A DNA stretch of 64,000 nucleotides, taken from positions 4,774,001 through 4,838,000 of the forward strand of contig NZ_CP165734.1 in NCBI RefSeq assembly GCF_041200145.1, read 5' to 3'. The notes below the pieces were generated by a model that was not told where the DNA came from, ran no database searches, and was given only the letters and a program-made list of their open reading frames with translations. Origin of the DNA: Bradyrhizobium sp. LLZ17. GTDB taxonomy: Bacteria > Pseudomonadota > Alphaproteobacteria > Rhizobiales > Xanthobacteraceae. Of the stretch, positions 19,215-27,515 are shown piece after piece (position 1 is the first letter of the stretch; each line of letters opens with the position of its first letter). The translations under genes were made by a program, and so were the position numbers.

Positions 19215-20564
19215 ATGTCCGCGCCAAAGCCACTCTGGAAAACCTTCCTGCGCTTCCTCGCACCGTTGATGCTGAGCAACGCGTTGCAATCGTTGTTCGG
19301 CACGATCAGCAATGTTTATCTCGGCCAGATGATCGGCGTCGATGCGCTCGCGGCGGTCTCGGTGTTGTTCCCGGTGATGTTCTTCCTGTTCGCCTTCGTC
19401 ATGGGCCTGAGCACCGGCGCCACCGTGCTGATCGGGCAGGCCTTTGGCGCCGGCGAGCACGGCCGGATCAGAGGCATCGTCGGCACGACTCTCGCAGTCG
19501 GCCTGCTGCTCTCGATGTCTGTTGCACTGGTCGGCGGGATGTTCGGCCGGCAATTGATGATGGCGCTCGCCACGCCGGCCGATATTCTCGACCAGGCCAG
19601 CGCTTATGCGCGCGCGATGCTGGTCACGATGCCGCTCGGCTTCACCTTCCTGCTGACGACCGCGATGATTCGCGGCGTGGGCGACGCGGTGACGCCGTTG
19701 TTGGCGCTGGCCTTGTCGACCACGATCGGCCTGATCCTGACGCCGATGCTGATCCGCGGCATGTTCGGAATGCCCGCGACCGGCATCTGTAGCCCCGCCT
19801 GGGCATCCGCGATCGCCAACGCGCTGACGCTGATCGCGCTGGCTTCCTATCTGCGGCGCAAGAAGCATGCGCTGGCACCGGACGCTGCACTGCTGCGCCA
19901 TCTGCGGCCCAGCGGCGCCGTATTTGGAAGGATCCTCAGTATCGGACTGCCGAGCGCGATCGGCATGGTGGTCATGGCGATCGCCGAGCTGGTGCTGCTC
20001 GGCCTCGTCAACGGCTTCGGCTCCGACGCCACCGCGGCCTACGGCGCCGTCAACCAGGTGATGGGCTACACCCAGTTCACGGCGATCTCGATTTCGATCG
20101 CGGTCTCGATCCTCGGCGCGCAAGCGATCGGCAGCGGCGACAAAGCGCGCCTCGAGGGCATCGTGCGCACTGGCCTCGCGTTCAACCTGGTCCTGACCGG
20201 GGGACTTGTGGCGCTGATTTATCTCGCGCCGCGTGCGGTGCTCGGCATCTTCATTACCGACGGCGCTGTGCTCGATCTCGCCAAGGAATTGCTTCACATC
20301 GCGTTGTGGAGCTCGGTGCCGTTCGGCATGGCGACGGTGTTCTCGGGTGCAATGCGCGCCGCCGGCGTGGCGCTGACGCCGATGCTGCTGGCGATCTTCG
20401 CCATCGTCGCGATCGAGCTGCCGGCGGCGGTGATCCTGAGCCGCGCGGTCGGCGTTCAGGGCGTATGGGCCGCCTATCCGATCGTGTTCTGCGCCATGTT
20501 CGTGTTGCAGATGGGCTATTACCTGCTGGTGTGGCGCAAGCGCGCGATCCGGCGTCTGATCTAA
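19215..20564 (+). CDS. MATE family efflux transporter
   Basis: A 449-residue membrane protein with 12 predicted helices in two similar halves. The pattern starts FLRFLAPLMLSNALQSLFGTISNVYLGQMIGVDALAAVSVLFPVMF, characteristic of MatE domains, and the second half repeats it around GLPSAIGMVVMAIAELVLLGLVNGFG. It should export cationic drugs or metabolites using a sodium or proton gradient; the real substrate is unknown. ATG 19215 is preferred (AAAGG upstream); ATG 19200 is also possible. A regulatory palindrome follows at 20578-20596. Confidence 0.9.
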   Translation: MSAPKPLWKTFLRFLAPLMLSNALQSLFGTISNVYLGQMIGVDALAAVSVLFPVMFFLFAFVMGLSTGATVLIGQAFGAGEHGRIRGIVGTTLAVGLLLSMSVALVGGMFGRQLMMALATPADILDQASAYARAMLVTMPLGFTFLLTTAMIRGVGDAVTPLLALALSTTIGLILTPMLIRGMFGMPATGICSPAWASAIANALTLIALASYLRRKKHALAPDAALLRHLRPSGAVFGRILSIGLPSAIGMVVMAIAELVLLGLVNGFGSDATAAYGAVNQVMGYTQFTAISISIAVSILGAQAIGSGDKARLEGIVRTGLAFNLVLTGGLVALIYLAPRAVLGIFITDGAVLDLAKELLHIALWSSVPFGMATVFSGAMRAAGVALTPMLLAIFAIVAIELPAAVILSRAVGVQGVWAAYPIVFCAMFVLQMGYYLLVWRKRAIRRLI

Positions 20565-20577
20565 CCGGAGCGTCAAG

Positions 20578-20596
20578 GTATTATGACCATCATTAT
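20578..20596. promoter_or_regulatory. Possible operator palindrome upstream of the isomerase gene
   Basis: The dyad TAT-ATGA-NNN-TCAT-ATA (sequence TATTATGACCATCATTATA) is AT-rich in a GC-rich genome and lies about 65 bases before the isomerase start. It looks like a site for a small dimeric regulator. No regulator gene is next to it. Confidence 0.4.
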
Positions 20597-20659
20597 ACGG
20601 TGGACCTGTGGCGCGCCCTGCGCCACTATGTGACAAAAGCGATGTCAGGGAGGACGATT

Positions 20660-21268
20660 TTGACCCGCACAGCCCCGCAATTCCTGTTCGATTTCGGCAG
20701 CCCGAACGCCTATCTCAGCCATCTGGCTATTCCGGCGATCGAGCAGCGGATCGGCGTGAAATTCGAATATGTTCCGATCCTGCTCGGCGGTATCTTCAAG
20801 TCGACCAACAACAAGTCGCCCGCCGAAACCCTCGCCGGCGTCAAGAACAAGCGCGAATTCCACGCGGTCGAAACCGAACGTTTCGTCAAGCGTTTTCAGG
20901 TCCCGCCCTATGTCTGGAATCCCTTCTTCCCTGTCAACACGCTGAACCTGATGCGCGCCGCGATTGCGGCGCAGGTCGAAGGTGTATTCGAGGCCTATGT
21001 CGACGCCGCATTCCACCACATGTGGCGCGAGCCGAAGAAGATGGATGATCCCGACGTCGCCGCGAAAGCGCTCGCGTCCTCCGGCCTCGATGCCCAAAAG
21101 CTGTTCGCCCGAGCCCAGGAGCCGGAGGTGAAGGGCAGACTGATCAAGAACACCGAGGAGGCGGTCGCGCGCGGCGCGTTCGGCTCGCCGACGTTCTTCG
21201 TCGGTGACGAGATGTTCTTCGGCAAGGAGCAGTTGCGCGAGGTCGAGGAGATGGTGTCGGGGAAGTGA
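20660..21268 (+). CDS. 2-hydroxychromene-2-carboxylate isomerase / DsbA-family kappa-class protein
   Basis: A protein of about 202 residues of the thioredoxin-like DSBA/kappa GST superfamily. It has FLFDFGSPNAYLSHLAIPAIEQR at the N-terminus with Ser in the catalytic position, PFFPVNTLNLMRAA in the helical insert and RGAFGSPTFFVGDEMFFGKE at the C-terminus. These are the marks of 2-hydroxychromene-2-carboxylate isomerases, which use glutathione in aromatic breakdown; the substrate here is not established. TTG 20660 is chosen because CAGGGAGGA ends 7 bases before it; ATG 20642 in the same frame lacks a ribosome site. Confidence 0.8.
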   Translation: MTRTAPQFLFDFGSPNAYLSHLAIPAIEQRIGVKFEYVPILLGGIFKSTNNKSPAETLAGVKNKREFHAVETERFVKRFQVPPYVWNPFFPVNTLNLMRAAIAAQVEGVFEAYVDAAFHHMWREPKKMDDPDVAAKALASSGLDAQKLFARAQEPEVKGRLIKNTEEAVARGAFGSPTFFVGDEMFFGKEQLREVEEMVSGK

Positions 21269-21329
21269 TTTTCGTATGATGGATAGATCGAGCCATCATC
21301 TCTGATGTCGTCTTGACGAAAGCCAGGAC

Positions 21330-21366
21330 GACGGCAAGAAACAACAACGACGGCAAGAAACAACAA
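21330..21366. repeat. Tandem duplication of a 19-base unit
   Basis: GACGGCAAGAAACAACAA occurs at 21330-21347 and again at 21349-21366 with one base between. It lies just before the ribosome site and ATG of the PanE-like gene. It is a recent slippage-type duplication in the leader. Confidence 0.85.
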
Positions 21367-21376
21367 GGACAATCCC

Positions 21377-22300
21377 ATGCGTATCCTCGTGGTCGGCGCT
21401 GGCGCCATCGGCGGCTATTTTGGCGGCAGGCTGTTGCAGGCCGGTCGCGACGTCACCTTCCTGGTCCGGCCAAGGCGCGCCGCGGAGCTTGCGAGCGCCG
21501 GCCTCGTCATCAAGAGCCCGAATGGCGATGTGACGCTGAAGGATCCGCCGCGGGTCGAGGCCGACAAGCTCAAGGACAAGTTCGACGTCGTGCTGTTGAG
21601 CTGCAAGGCGTTCGACCTCGACGACGCCATCAACTCCTTCGCGGCGGCGGTCGGCCCTAACACCGCAATCATCCCGATGCTCAACGGCATGAAGCATCTC
21701 GACACGCTCGACGGCAAGTTCGGCAAGGAGCGCGTGCTCGGCGGCCTCTGCGCCATCGCGGCGACGCTGAACGAGAAGCGCGAAGTGGTGCAGCTTCAGC
21801 CGATGCAGTCGATTAACTACGGCGAGCGCGACGGAAAATTGTCGGACCGCGTCAAGGCGATCGACGCGGCATTCAAGAGCGGGATCAATGGCGCAACCGC
21901 CAGCCAAAACATCATGCAGGACATGTGGGAGAAGTGGGTCTTCCTGTCGTCGCTGGCGGCGTCCACCAGCCTGATGCGCACCTCGGTCGGCAACATCCTC
22001 GCCGCCCCCGGCGGCCGGGATTTCCTGCTCGGCATGCTCGATGAAACCAGCGCGATCGCCACGGCTTACGGCTATGCGCCCGCAGGTGCGTTCTTCGAAC
22101 GCGCCAAGGGCATGCTCACCACCGAGGGATCGCCGCTGACGGCGTCGATGTTCCGCGACCTCAGGGCAGGCTTGCCGGTCGAGGCCGATCACGTCATCGG
22201 CGATCTCATCGCGCGCGGCGATGCGGCGAAAGTGCCGGTGCCGAAGCTGCGCATCGCCTATACGCATTTAAAGGCGTATGAGAGGCAGCGGGAGGGGTAG
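21377..22300 (+). CDS. 2-dehydropantoate 2-reductase family protein (PanE/ApbA)
   Basis: A 307-residue protein. The N-terminal Rossmann motif GAGAIGGYFGG (7-17) and the RP arginine of NADPH-preferring forms are present, with KAFD near residue 76 (KxxD catalytic Lys) and the C-terminal ApbA helical domain with EADHVIGDLIARG. It would reduce ketopantoate for coenzyme A synthesis, but many bacteria hold several members acting on other ketoacids, so the physiological role is uncertain. AAGGAC stands 5 bases before ATG 21377. Confidence 0.85.
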   Translation: MRILVVGAGAIGGYFGGRLLQAGRDVTFLVRPRRAAELASAGLVIKSPNGDVTLKDPPRVEADKLKDKFDVVLLSCKAFDLDDAINSFAAAVGPNTAIIPMLNGMKHLDTLDGKFGKERVLGGLCAIAATLNEKREVVQLQPMQSINYGERDGKLSDRVKAIDAAFKSGINGATASQNIMQDMWEKWVFLSSLAASTSLMRTSVGNILAAPGGRDFLLGMLDETSAIATAYGYAPAGAFFERAKGMLTTEGSPLTASMFRDLRAGLPVEADHVIGDLIARGDAAKVPVPKLRIAYTHLKAYERQREG

Positions 22301-22320
22301 CGAGCAGCTCGACACTCAAC

Positions 22321-22477
22321 TGTCGTCCCGGACAAGCGCAAGCGCAGATCCGGGACCCATAGCCACGATATCGAGTTGCTGCACGAAGCGGTCACTCCGA
22401 ATCTCCGTAACTACATCTTCCTGTGGTTATGGGTCCCGGATCTGCGCGCGCTTGGGGCGCGCTTGTCCGGGACGACA
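22321..22477. repeat. Dispersed inverted repeat, family B, copy 1
   Basis: A long inverted repeat: left arm TGTCGTCCCGGACAAGCGCA ... GGGACCCATA, right arm TATGGGTCCCGGATC ... GTCCGGGACGACA. The centre is variable. Close relatives are at 32923-33069 and 57701-57828. It fills the gap between the convergent PanE-like and cytochrome genes. Confidence 0.85.
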
Positions 22478-22487
22478 GCGTGGCTCG

Positions 22488-23081
22488 CTACTGCAAATGC
22501 GCCAGATAATGTGCGAGCGCGGTGATCTCTTCCTCGTTCAGGGAGTAGGCGATCTCGGCCATGGCGGCGCCGGCGCCGCCGACGCGCTGGCTGGTTTTGT
22601 AGTCGTGCAGCGCCTTCACCAGATATTCCTCGCGCTGGCCGGCGAGCCGCGCGACGGCCTTGGTGCCGGCATAGGAATCCGTATGGCATGAGGCGCAGCG
22701 GCGACCGGCCGCGGCTTGCGCGCCTTTCTTGGAGAGATCGGGGTCGTTGTCCTCCGCGCCCTTCGGCGGCGTCAGCGAGGCGAAATAAGCGCCGAGATTG
22801 CGGATGTCCTCGTTGTTGATCTCCCCGATGATCGGCTGCATCTGCTCGTTCTTGCGCGAGCCGGAACGGAAGAACACGAGCTGCCACTGGATGTACTGGT
22901 CCGGCTGGCCGGCAATCGAAGGGATGTTCTCGGTCTGCGAGATGCCGTTGTCGCCGTGGCAGCCGGCGCAGATTTCTGCTTTTGCCTGACCGGCCGCGAC
23001 ATCGGCGGCGCTGGCGGGGAGAGGGTTGAGCGTGACCAGCGCAAGCGTACTGATTGCGAGTAAGGGAAGCTGCCGACGCAT
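22488..23081 (-). CDS. Dihaem cytochrome c (c4-like)
   Basis: A 197-residue periplasmic protein: signal peptide 1-25 (ending ASA) and two class I cytochrome c domains with haem motifs CAGCH (38-42) and CASCH (129-133); likely axial Met residues occur in EQMQPII and GAAMAEI. The two-domain form resembles cytochrome c4. It lies 187 bases downstream of a PQQ-type dehydrogenase gene on the same strand, so it may accept electrons from it, but a family C repeat and a strong terminator lie between them, so they are probably not always cotranscribed. Confidence 0.9.
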   Translation of the reverse strand: MRRQLPLLAISTLALVTLNPLPASAADVAAGQAKAEICAGCHGDNGISQTENIPSIAGQPDQYIQWQLVFFRSGSRKNEQMQPIIGEINNEDIRNLGAYFASLTPPKGAEDNDPDLSKKGAQAAAGRRCASCHTDSYAGTKAVARLAGQREEYLVKALHDYKTSQRVGGAGAAMAEIAYSLNEEEITALAHYLAHLQ

Positions 23082-23106
23082 GTTTGGAGATCCGATCTCA
23101 CAGGCT

Positions 23107-23203
23107 CGTCATTCCGGGGCGTGCGGAGCACGAGCCCGGAAGCCATAACCACCAGTCGGGGTTATGGGTTCCGGACTCGCGCTAACGCGCGATCCGGAAC
23201 GAC
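23107..23203. repeat. Dispersed palindromic repeat, family C
   Basis: Arms CGTCATTCCGGGGC and GATCCGGAACGAC with inner palindromes around GGTTATGG. It lies between the dehydrogenase and cytochrome genes. Confidence 0.75.
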
Positions 23204-23209
23204 ATTGGA

Positions 23210-23255
23210 ACTAAAACAAAGAGGCTGCGGCCGCCGTACAGGCTGCCGCAGCCTC
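23210..23255 (-). terminator. Rho-independent terminator after the PQQ-type dehydrogenase gene
   Basis: Perfect 11-base stem GAGGCTGCGGC (23221-23231) / GCCGCAGCCTC (23245-23255). Read on the minus strand it is followed by TTTGTTTTAG. It begins 14 bases after the dehydrogenase stop codon. Confidence 0.85.
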
Positions 23256-23268
23256 GTTTCGTCACGCG

Positions 23269-24546
23269 CTACTTCTTGTAGCTGATGCGATAGATCGCGC
23301 CGGCCCAGTCGTCGGCGACGAGGATCGAACCATCCTTGGCGAGGACGATGTCGTCGGGACGGCCGAGATAGCCCTGGTCGCCTTCGATCCAGCCGGAGGC
23401 GAACACCTCCTGCTTGGCGTTCTTGCCGTCGGGCCCGACGATCACGCGCATGATGCGGCCGCCCTGGTACTTGTGACGATTCCAGGAGCCGTGCTCGGCG
23501 ATCAGGATGTTGTTCTTGTACTCAGGCGGAAATTGGTCGCCGGTATAGAACTTCATGCCGAGCGGAGCGACGTGCGCGCCGAGATTCAGCACGGGCGGCG
23601 TGAACTCGGAGCATTTGTGCCCCATCGCGAACTTCGGATCGGGAAGGTCGCCCTGGTGGCAGTAGGGATAGCCGAAGTGCTCACCCATTTTGTTGATCAT
23701 GTTGAGCTTGTCGCTGGGCAGATCGTCGCTCACCCAATCGCGGGCGTTCTCGGTGAACCAGTATTTGCCCGTGCGCGGATCGACATCGCCGCCGACGGAG
23801 TTGCGGACGCCGAGTGCATAGATTTCGGCGTTGCCGGTCTTGGGATCGACGCGCCGGATCTGCGACACGCTGGTCGGCGGAATGCCGATGTTGAAGGGCG
23901 GTCCGAACGGAATGTAGAACCAGCCGTCCTTGTCGACCGCGATGTATTTCCAGCCATGCGCGGCATAAGACGGCATGTCGTCATAGACGACCTTGCCCTC
24001 GCCGAGCTTGTCCAGATTGGCTTCCGCATTGTCGTAGCGGATCAGCTTGTCGACCGCGATGACATAGAGCGCGCCATCCTTGAAGGCGAGACCGGTGGGC
24101 ATGTTGAGGCCCTTGAGGATCGTCTTGACCTCCTTCTTGCCGTTGTTGTCGGTGATGGCATAGACGTTGCCGAGGCCGAACGAGCCGACGAACAGCGTGC
24201 CCTTGTCACCCCAGGCCATTTGCCGCGCGGCCAGCACGCCGGACGCATAGACGTCGATCTTGAAGCCCGCCGGCAACTTGATCTTCTTGACGATATTGGC
24301 GAGCTCGGCGTCGGAGGCGCCGGTCGGCGGGCCTGAGGGCGGCGCGAGGCCCTTCTGCGCCTCGGTCTCGTCGCCGAGGAACCAGTCGTCCGGCGGATGG
24401 GTCCAGAATTCCTTGGTGCCGGATTCGTATTTCTTCAGTGGCTTGTTTTTGTCTTGCTGTTGCGCATGGCCGACGCTTGTCCCCGCAAGAAGGGCAAACG
24501 CTGCAAGCGCCAGGATCGATTGAAACACGGATCGATGGAATGTCAT
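23269..24546 (-). CDS. PQQ-dependent sugar dehydrogenase-like protein (sorbosone dehydrogenase family)
   Basis: A 425-residue periplasmic beta-propeller: signal peptide 1-28 (ending GHA), then repeated blade motifs such as LPAGFKIDVYASGV, GTLFVGSFGLGNVYAI, LNMPTGLAFKDGALYV, ALGVRNSVGGDVDPRTGKYWFTEN and HGSWNRHKYQGGRIMRV. The GVRN and ENARD segments are where the soluble sugar dehydrogenase family binds PQQ and calcium. Substrate is unknown (an aldose or sorbosone-like sugar). It probably passes electrons to the periplasmic cytochrome encoded downstream. Confidence 0.88.
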   Translation of the reverse strand: MTFHRSVFQSILALAAFALLAGTSVGHAQQQDKNKPLKKYESGTKEFWTHPPDDWFLGDETEAQKGLAPPSGPPTGASDAELANIVKKIKLPAGFKIDVYASGVLAARQMAWGDKGTLFVGSFGLGNVYAITDNNGKKEVKTILKGLNMPTGLAFKDGALYVIAVDKLIRYDNAEANLDKLGEGKVVYDDMPSYAAHGWKYIAVDKDGWFYIPFGPPFNIGIPPTSVSQIRRVDPKTGNAEIYALGVRNSVGGDVDPRTGKYWFTENARDWVSDDLPSDKLNMINKMGEHFGYPYCHQGDLPDPKFAMGHKCSEFTPPVLNLGAHVAPLGMKFYTGDQFPPEYKNNILIAEHGSWNRHKYQGGRIMRVIVGPDGKNAKQEVFASGWIEGDQGYLGRPDDIVLAKDGSILVADDWAGAIYRISYKK

Positions 24547-24925
24547 CGCGTCACTCCCCTAAGGCAGCCATCAGGGCTGCACGTTATTTGTTTTATTCGT
24601 CGAGAGGCGAGGTTCTGCGTCTGTCGAAAAGGCAGACGCCGAAAGGTTAGCACATCCGCGCGTGCTGAAAAGCGCGTCGCGTGCACCGGGGTTGCGCTGA
24701 ATAAAAATTGAGACGGATTGTCAATCAAGGCGACCGTGAGGCGAACAAAACCCTCGCTGCGACGCGGAATCAAAATGGCGCGCGGCTCATTTTCCGGCCG
24801 CCCGGCGTCGCCCCAAACAAAAACGCGAAAACAACCCCATGCACAGTAGAACGACTTGGGCCAGGCTCGTTCCGGTGAGGCCCGGCATACATTTGACGCG
24901 CCAAGCAAAACGGCAAAAGCAGCGA
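24547..24925. other. Intergenic stretch with a 20-base motif shared with the origin region
   Basis: Almost 380 bases without a supported gene between the dehydrogenase start and the end of the epimerase gene. A minus-strand open frame exists but has no ribosome site or family features. The motif AACAACCCCATGCACAGTAG occurs at 24830-24849 and again, unchanged, at 62516-62535. The dehydrogenase promoter should lie near 24560-24720. Confidence 0.6.
24830..24849. repeat. 20-base motif AACAACCCCATGCACAGTAG, copy 1
   Basis: The same 20 bases occur at 62516-62535 among the parS sites, also in intergenic DNA. The flanks differ, which points to a short dispersed element rather than a segmental duplication. 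Confidence 0.7.
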
Positions 24926-25912
24926 TTACGATGCGACGGGGTAGGGCCCGTCGTCGAAAGTCGTCTCATGATAGCCTTTTGATCCGACCTCCCGCGCCAG
25001 CGCGCTGCGAAAATCCTGTCCGGTGCGAAGGCTGCTCAGGACATGGGCAAAGTCGAATTCGGGACGCCAGCCCAATTCGCGCCGCGCGCGATCGTTGACG
25101 TAGACCCGATCGATCTGCGGGAACAATTGCCAGCCGCGCGCCGCATAGAGTTGCGCGCAATCCGGATAGAGCTCGCGTACGACGCTAGCTGCGTCGCGAG
25201 CGAGCGCCGCGAGATGGTGCGGCTGGAATGGGCTGGTCGCGGACACGATGTAACGGGCGAAGCCGATGTCAGGCGCGCGCTCGACGGCGGCAAGATGAGC
25301 GCTCACCGCGTCCGCGATATCGAGCCGGCGATACAGCAGCTCGTTGGCTTGCGCATTCTCCGGCGCATACGCGGACCGCAGCTCGGCATCGTCATCTGCC
25401 TCCGGAAAGAAGCGCGACGTTCGCAAAATGACGACGGGCAGCCGGCGCTCGCGCGAGAACAGCTCGCACAGATTCTCCGCCATCAGCTTGGTGGTGCCAT
25501 AGATGTTTTTCGGCACCGGCGGCAGCTCCTCGGTGACCCACACCGCGGCCTGTCCCGCCTCCCGCCGCAGCTGCGAACCGAATGCGCTGGTGGTGCTGGT
25601 GAAGACGAAGCTCGTCACGCCGGCGGCCGCAGCCGCCTCGAGCAGATTGAGCGTGCCGCCGACGTTGGTGTCGATGAATTGTTGATTGGTGTGGGTCGCC
25701 ACATGCGGCTTGTGCAGCGTCGCGCTGTGGATGATCGCGGTGACGCCGTGCATCTGTCGCCGGACGAAGCCCGGGTCGACGATCGAGCCGACCGCATCGG
25801 TGAAGGGCGATGGCTTCAAATCGAGCCCGCGCACAGGCGCGCCCCGCCTGCTGAGCGTGCGGAGAAGGGCCTCCCCGAGATGGCCGGCGCTGCCAGTGAC
25901 CAGAATTGTCAT
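24926..25912 (-). CDS. NAD-dependent epimerase/dehydratase (extended SDR)
   Basis: A 328-residue extended short-chain dehydrogenase. The N-terminal nucleotide-binding motif GSAGHLG, the TNVGGTLNLLEAA segment and the catalytic YxxxK (YGTTK, near residues 138-142) with upstream Ser/Thr (FTSTTSAFG) are all seen. It most likely acts on a nucleotide sugar, but the substrate cannot be told. ATG 25912 is chosen because the Rossmann fold begins two residues later; the frame extends 33 codons further upstream without conserved features. Confidence 0.85.
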   Translation of the reverse strand: MTILVTGSAGHLGEALLRTLSRRGAPVRGLDLKPSPFTDAVGSIVDPGFVRRQMHGVTAIIHSATLHKPHVATHTNQQFIDTNVGGTLNLLEAAAAAGVTSFVFTSTTSAFGSQLRREAGQAAVWVTEELPPVPKNIYGTTKLMAENLCELFSRERRLPVVILRTSRFFPEADDDAELRSAYAPENAQANELLYRRLDIADAVSAHLAAVERAPDIGFARYIVSATSPFQPHHLAALARDAASVVRELYPDCAQLYAARGWQLFPQIDRVYVNDRARRELGWRPEFDFAHVLSSLRTGQDFRSALAREVGSKGYHETTFDDGPYPVAS

Positions 25913-26097
25913 GTGAGACCTCGCCCCACCTGCCCACGACGGAAAACCACCGTCCGTTCCGGTACATTTAGTTGAGGTTCGCTGCAGAATCTGTCCCTGC
26001 AAACGGAACAAAAAGAAAACAAATTGACTGTGACGGTTGTTGGGCGGACTGTAGATGCTCCAAGTCAGTCCTACCGGGCATCCAGATAGTGACGCAG

Positions 26098-26358
26098 ATG
26101 AAAAGCCCCATCCTGGTCCTGACGACCGTCAATGCGCCGTACAGCAAAAAGCTGGACGCGCAGGAGCTTGTCCAATGTCTGCTGGATCCCGCTTCGGCGA
26201 AGGCAGCTTGCGGTCCGATGTCGTCATTTTTTGGCGATGTTAAGCCTGAATTGCAAATCGCGTTCGCTGAGATGCATGGCATCAGCCACGATCAATTGGT
26301 TGCCGCAGCGAAGGCGTTTGCCGAGTTCTCGGGGCAATCCCTTCCCCTCGCGGCCTAA
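26098..26358 (+). CDS. Uncharacterised small protein upstream of an AbiEii-like gene
   Basis: I do not recognise this 86-residue product. It starts MKSPILVLTTVNAPYSKKLDAQELV and ends with a helix FAEMHGISHDQLVAAAKAFAEFS; no membrane segment, helix-turn-helix or metal motif is clear. Base composition is visibly lower in GC than the flanks. It is followed after 3 bases by the ATG of the AbiEii-type nucleotidyltransferase gene, so the two form a tight operon, and in such pairs the first gene is often the antitoxin. That role is an inference from position only. Confidence 0.6.
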   Translation: MKSPILVLTTVNAPYSKKLDAQELVQCLLDPASAKAACGPMSSFFGDVKPELQIAFAEMHGISHDQLVAAAKAFAEFSGQSLPLAA

Positions 26359-26361
26359 CAA

Positions 26362-27072
26362 ATGAGCGCTCAACTAAATTGGGCGCCACTTTTTCGCATT
26401 GCCTTTGCGATGATCCGGCAAGTCGACGCCGAATAGGACATCATCGATCGTTGGACCTTCGGCGGCGGCACAGCGATGATGCTGCAAATTGATCATCGGA
26501 TAAGCCACGATATCGATATCTTTCTCCCGGACCCTCAATCTCTTGCTTTCCTAGATCCACAGAAGCATGACTTCGATTTCGAGGTTAGGCCTGCTGACTG
26601 CAATGGGGACGGCACACGCTCCCTGAAGCTCGGCTTCGAATTTGGTCAGATCGATTTTATCGTCGCGCCGCCACTAACCTCCTCGCCGACCACGCAAGCG
26701 ACAGTTGAGGGCGAAATGGTCCTCCTGGAGAGAATTCCGGAAATCATTGCGAAGAAGATCTATCATCGGGGCAACAGCATCGCGCCGCGCGATATATTTG
26801 ACATCGCCGCGGGCGGCGAAAAGCACGCCGAATCCATGATTAGCGAGCTGGCGAGCTATCGCGACAGCGTCGCTAGTGCGCTGGCTGCAATCGAAAAGCT
26901 GAAGCCTGACTTTGTGAGCGCAGCGATCAATCAACTCTCGATCAAAGAGCCATATAAGCTGATCGCGATCGCCGCACTGGAAAAAGACCAAAGACCTTCT
27001 TCGCGCCGTATAGCTTGGGCGAGGCTCCCGCAAATTGCGGGTTGGCGCCATTTCAGGATCTGGGAACTTTGA
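26362..27072 (+). pseudogene. AbiEii/AbiGii-type nucleotidyltransferase interrupted by an in-frame TAG
   Basis: Reading from ATG 26362, codon 25 is TAG (26434-26436). Beyond it, in the same frame, lies a nucleotidyltransferase of the AbiEii toxin family: WTFGGGTAMMLQIDHRISHDIDIF, with the GG motif and the DxD metal pair, then EIIAKKIYHRGNSIAPRDIFDI, the usual second signature. The first 24 codons also look like the family's N-terminal helix. The first ATG after the TAG (26476) is past the GG motif, so internal initiation would remove the active site. A C-to-T change of CAG is the simplest origin. AbiEii enzymes are toxins of type IV toxin-antitoxin or abortive-infection systems that add nucleotides to tRNA or other targets. 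GC is lower than around it. Confidence 0.75.
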
Positions 27073-27166
27073 AACGCCGCCATACGCGTCAGACCAAAAC
27101 CGGCGAAGAGCGCTCTCCCCCGCAGGGATAGCCAACTCATTTTTGTTTTGGACGCTGGAAAAAAAT

Positions 27167-27241
<75 letters not shown>

Positions 27242-27515
27242 ATCCTGTGTCGGCCGCGTGAACGCGTCCGGCAACGGCTGTCGTATGCCAAAACCGGGCG
27301 GCGAATGCAACAGCTACGGGCAGCATAGATTCGGTTTCGGGACCCGATATGGGCTCTATTCCGGCAAAATCGACCCAAAATGCCGCAGGACGTCCGAATC
27401 GGGGCCCGTGGATTGAAATTCGGCCGTCCCGGCCCAATTTAGGGCCAACAGCGGAGCATATGAATTGGCGACGTGCTAAAGACCCGCAATTCCAGACATC
27501 AGACGAGGGGATCCC

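Noticed and set aside
24543..24908. Minus-strand 121-codon frame between dehydrogenase and epimerase
   Set aside because: Composition is irregular, it covers the shared 20-base motif, and nothing in it resembles a protein family.
26434..26436. The TAG as a selenocysteine- or pyrrolysine-type recoded codon
   Set aside because: Pyrrolysine use is not known in this group, and no supporting genes are in the window; a point mutation or sequencing error is simpler.
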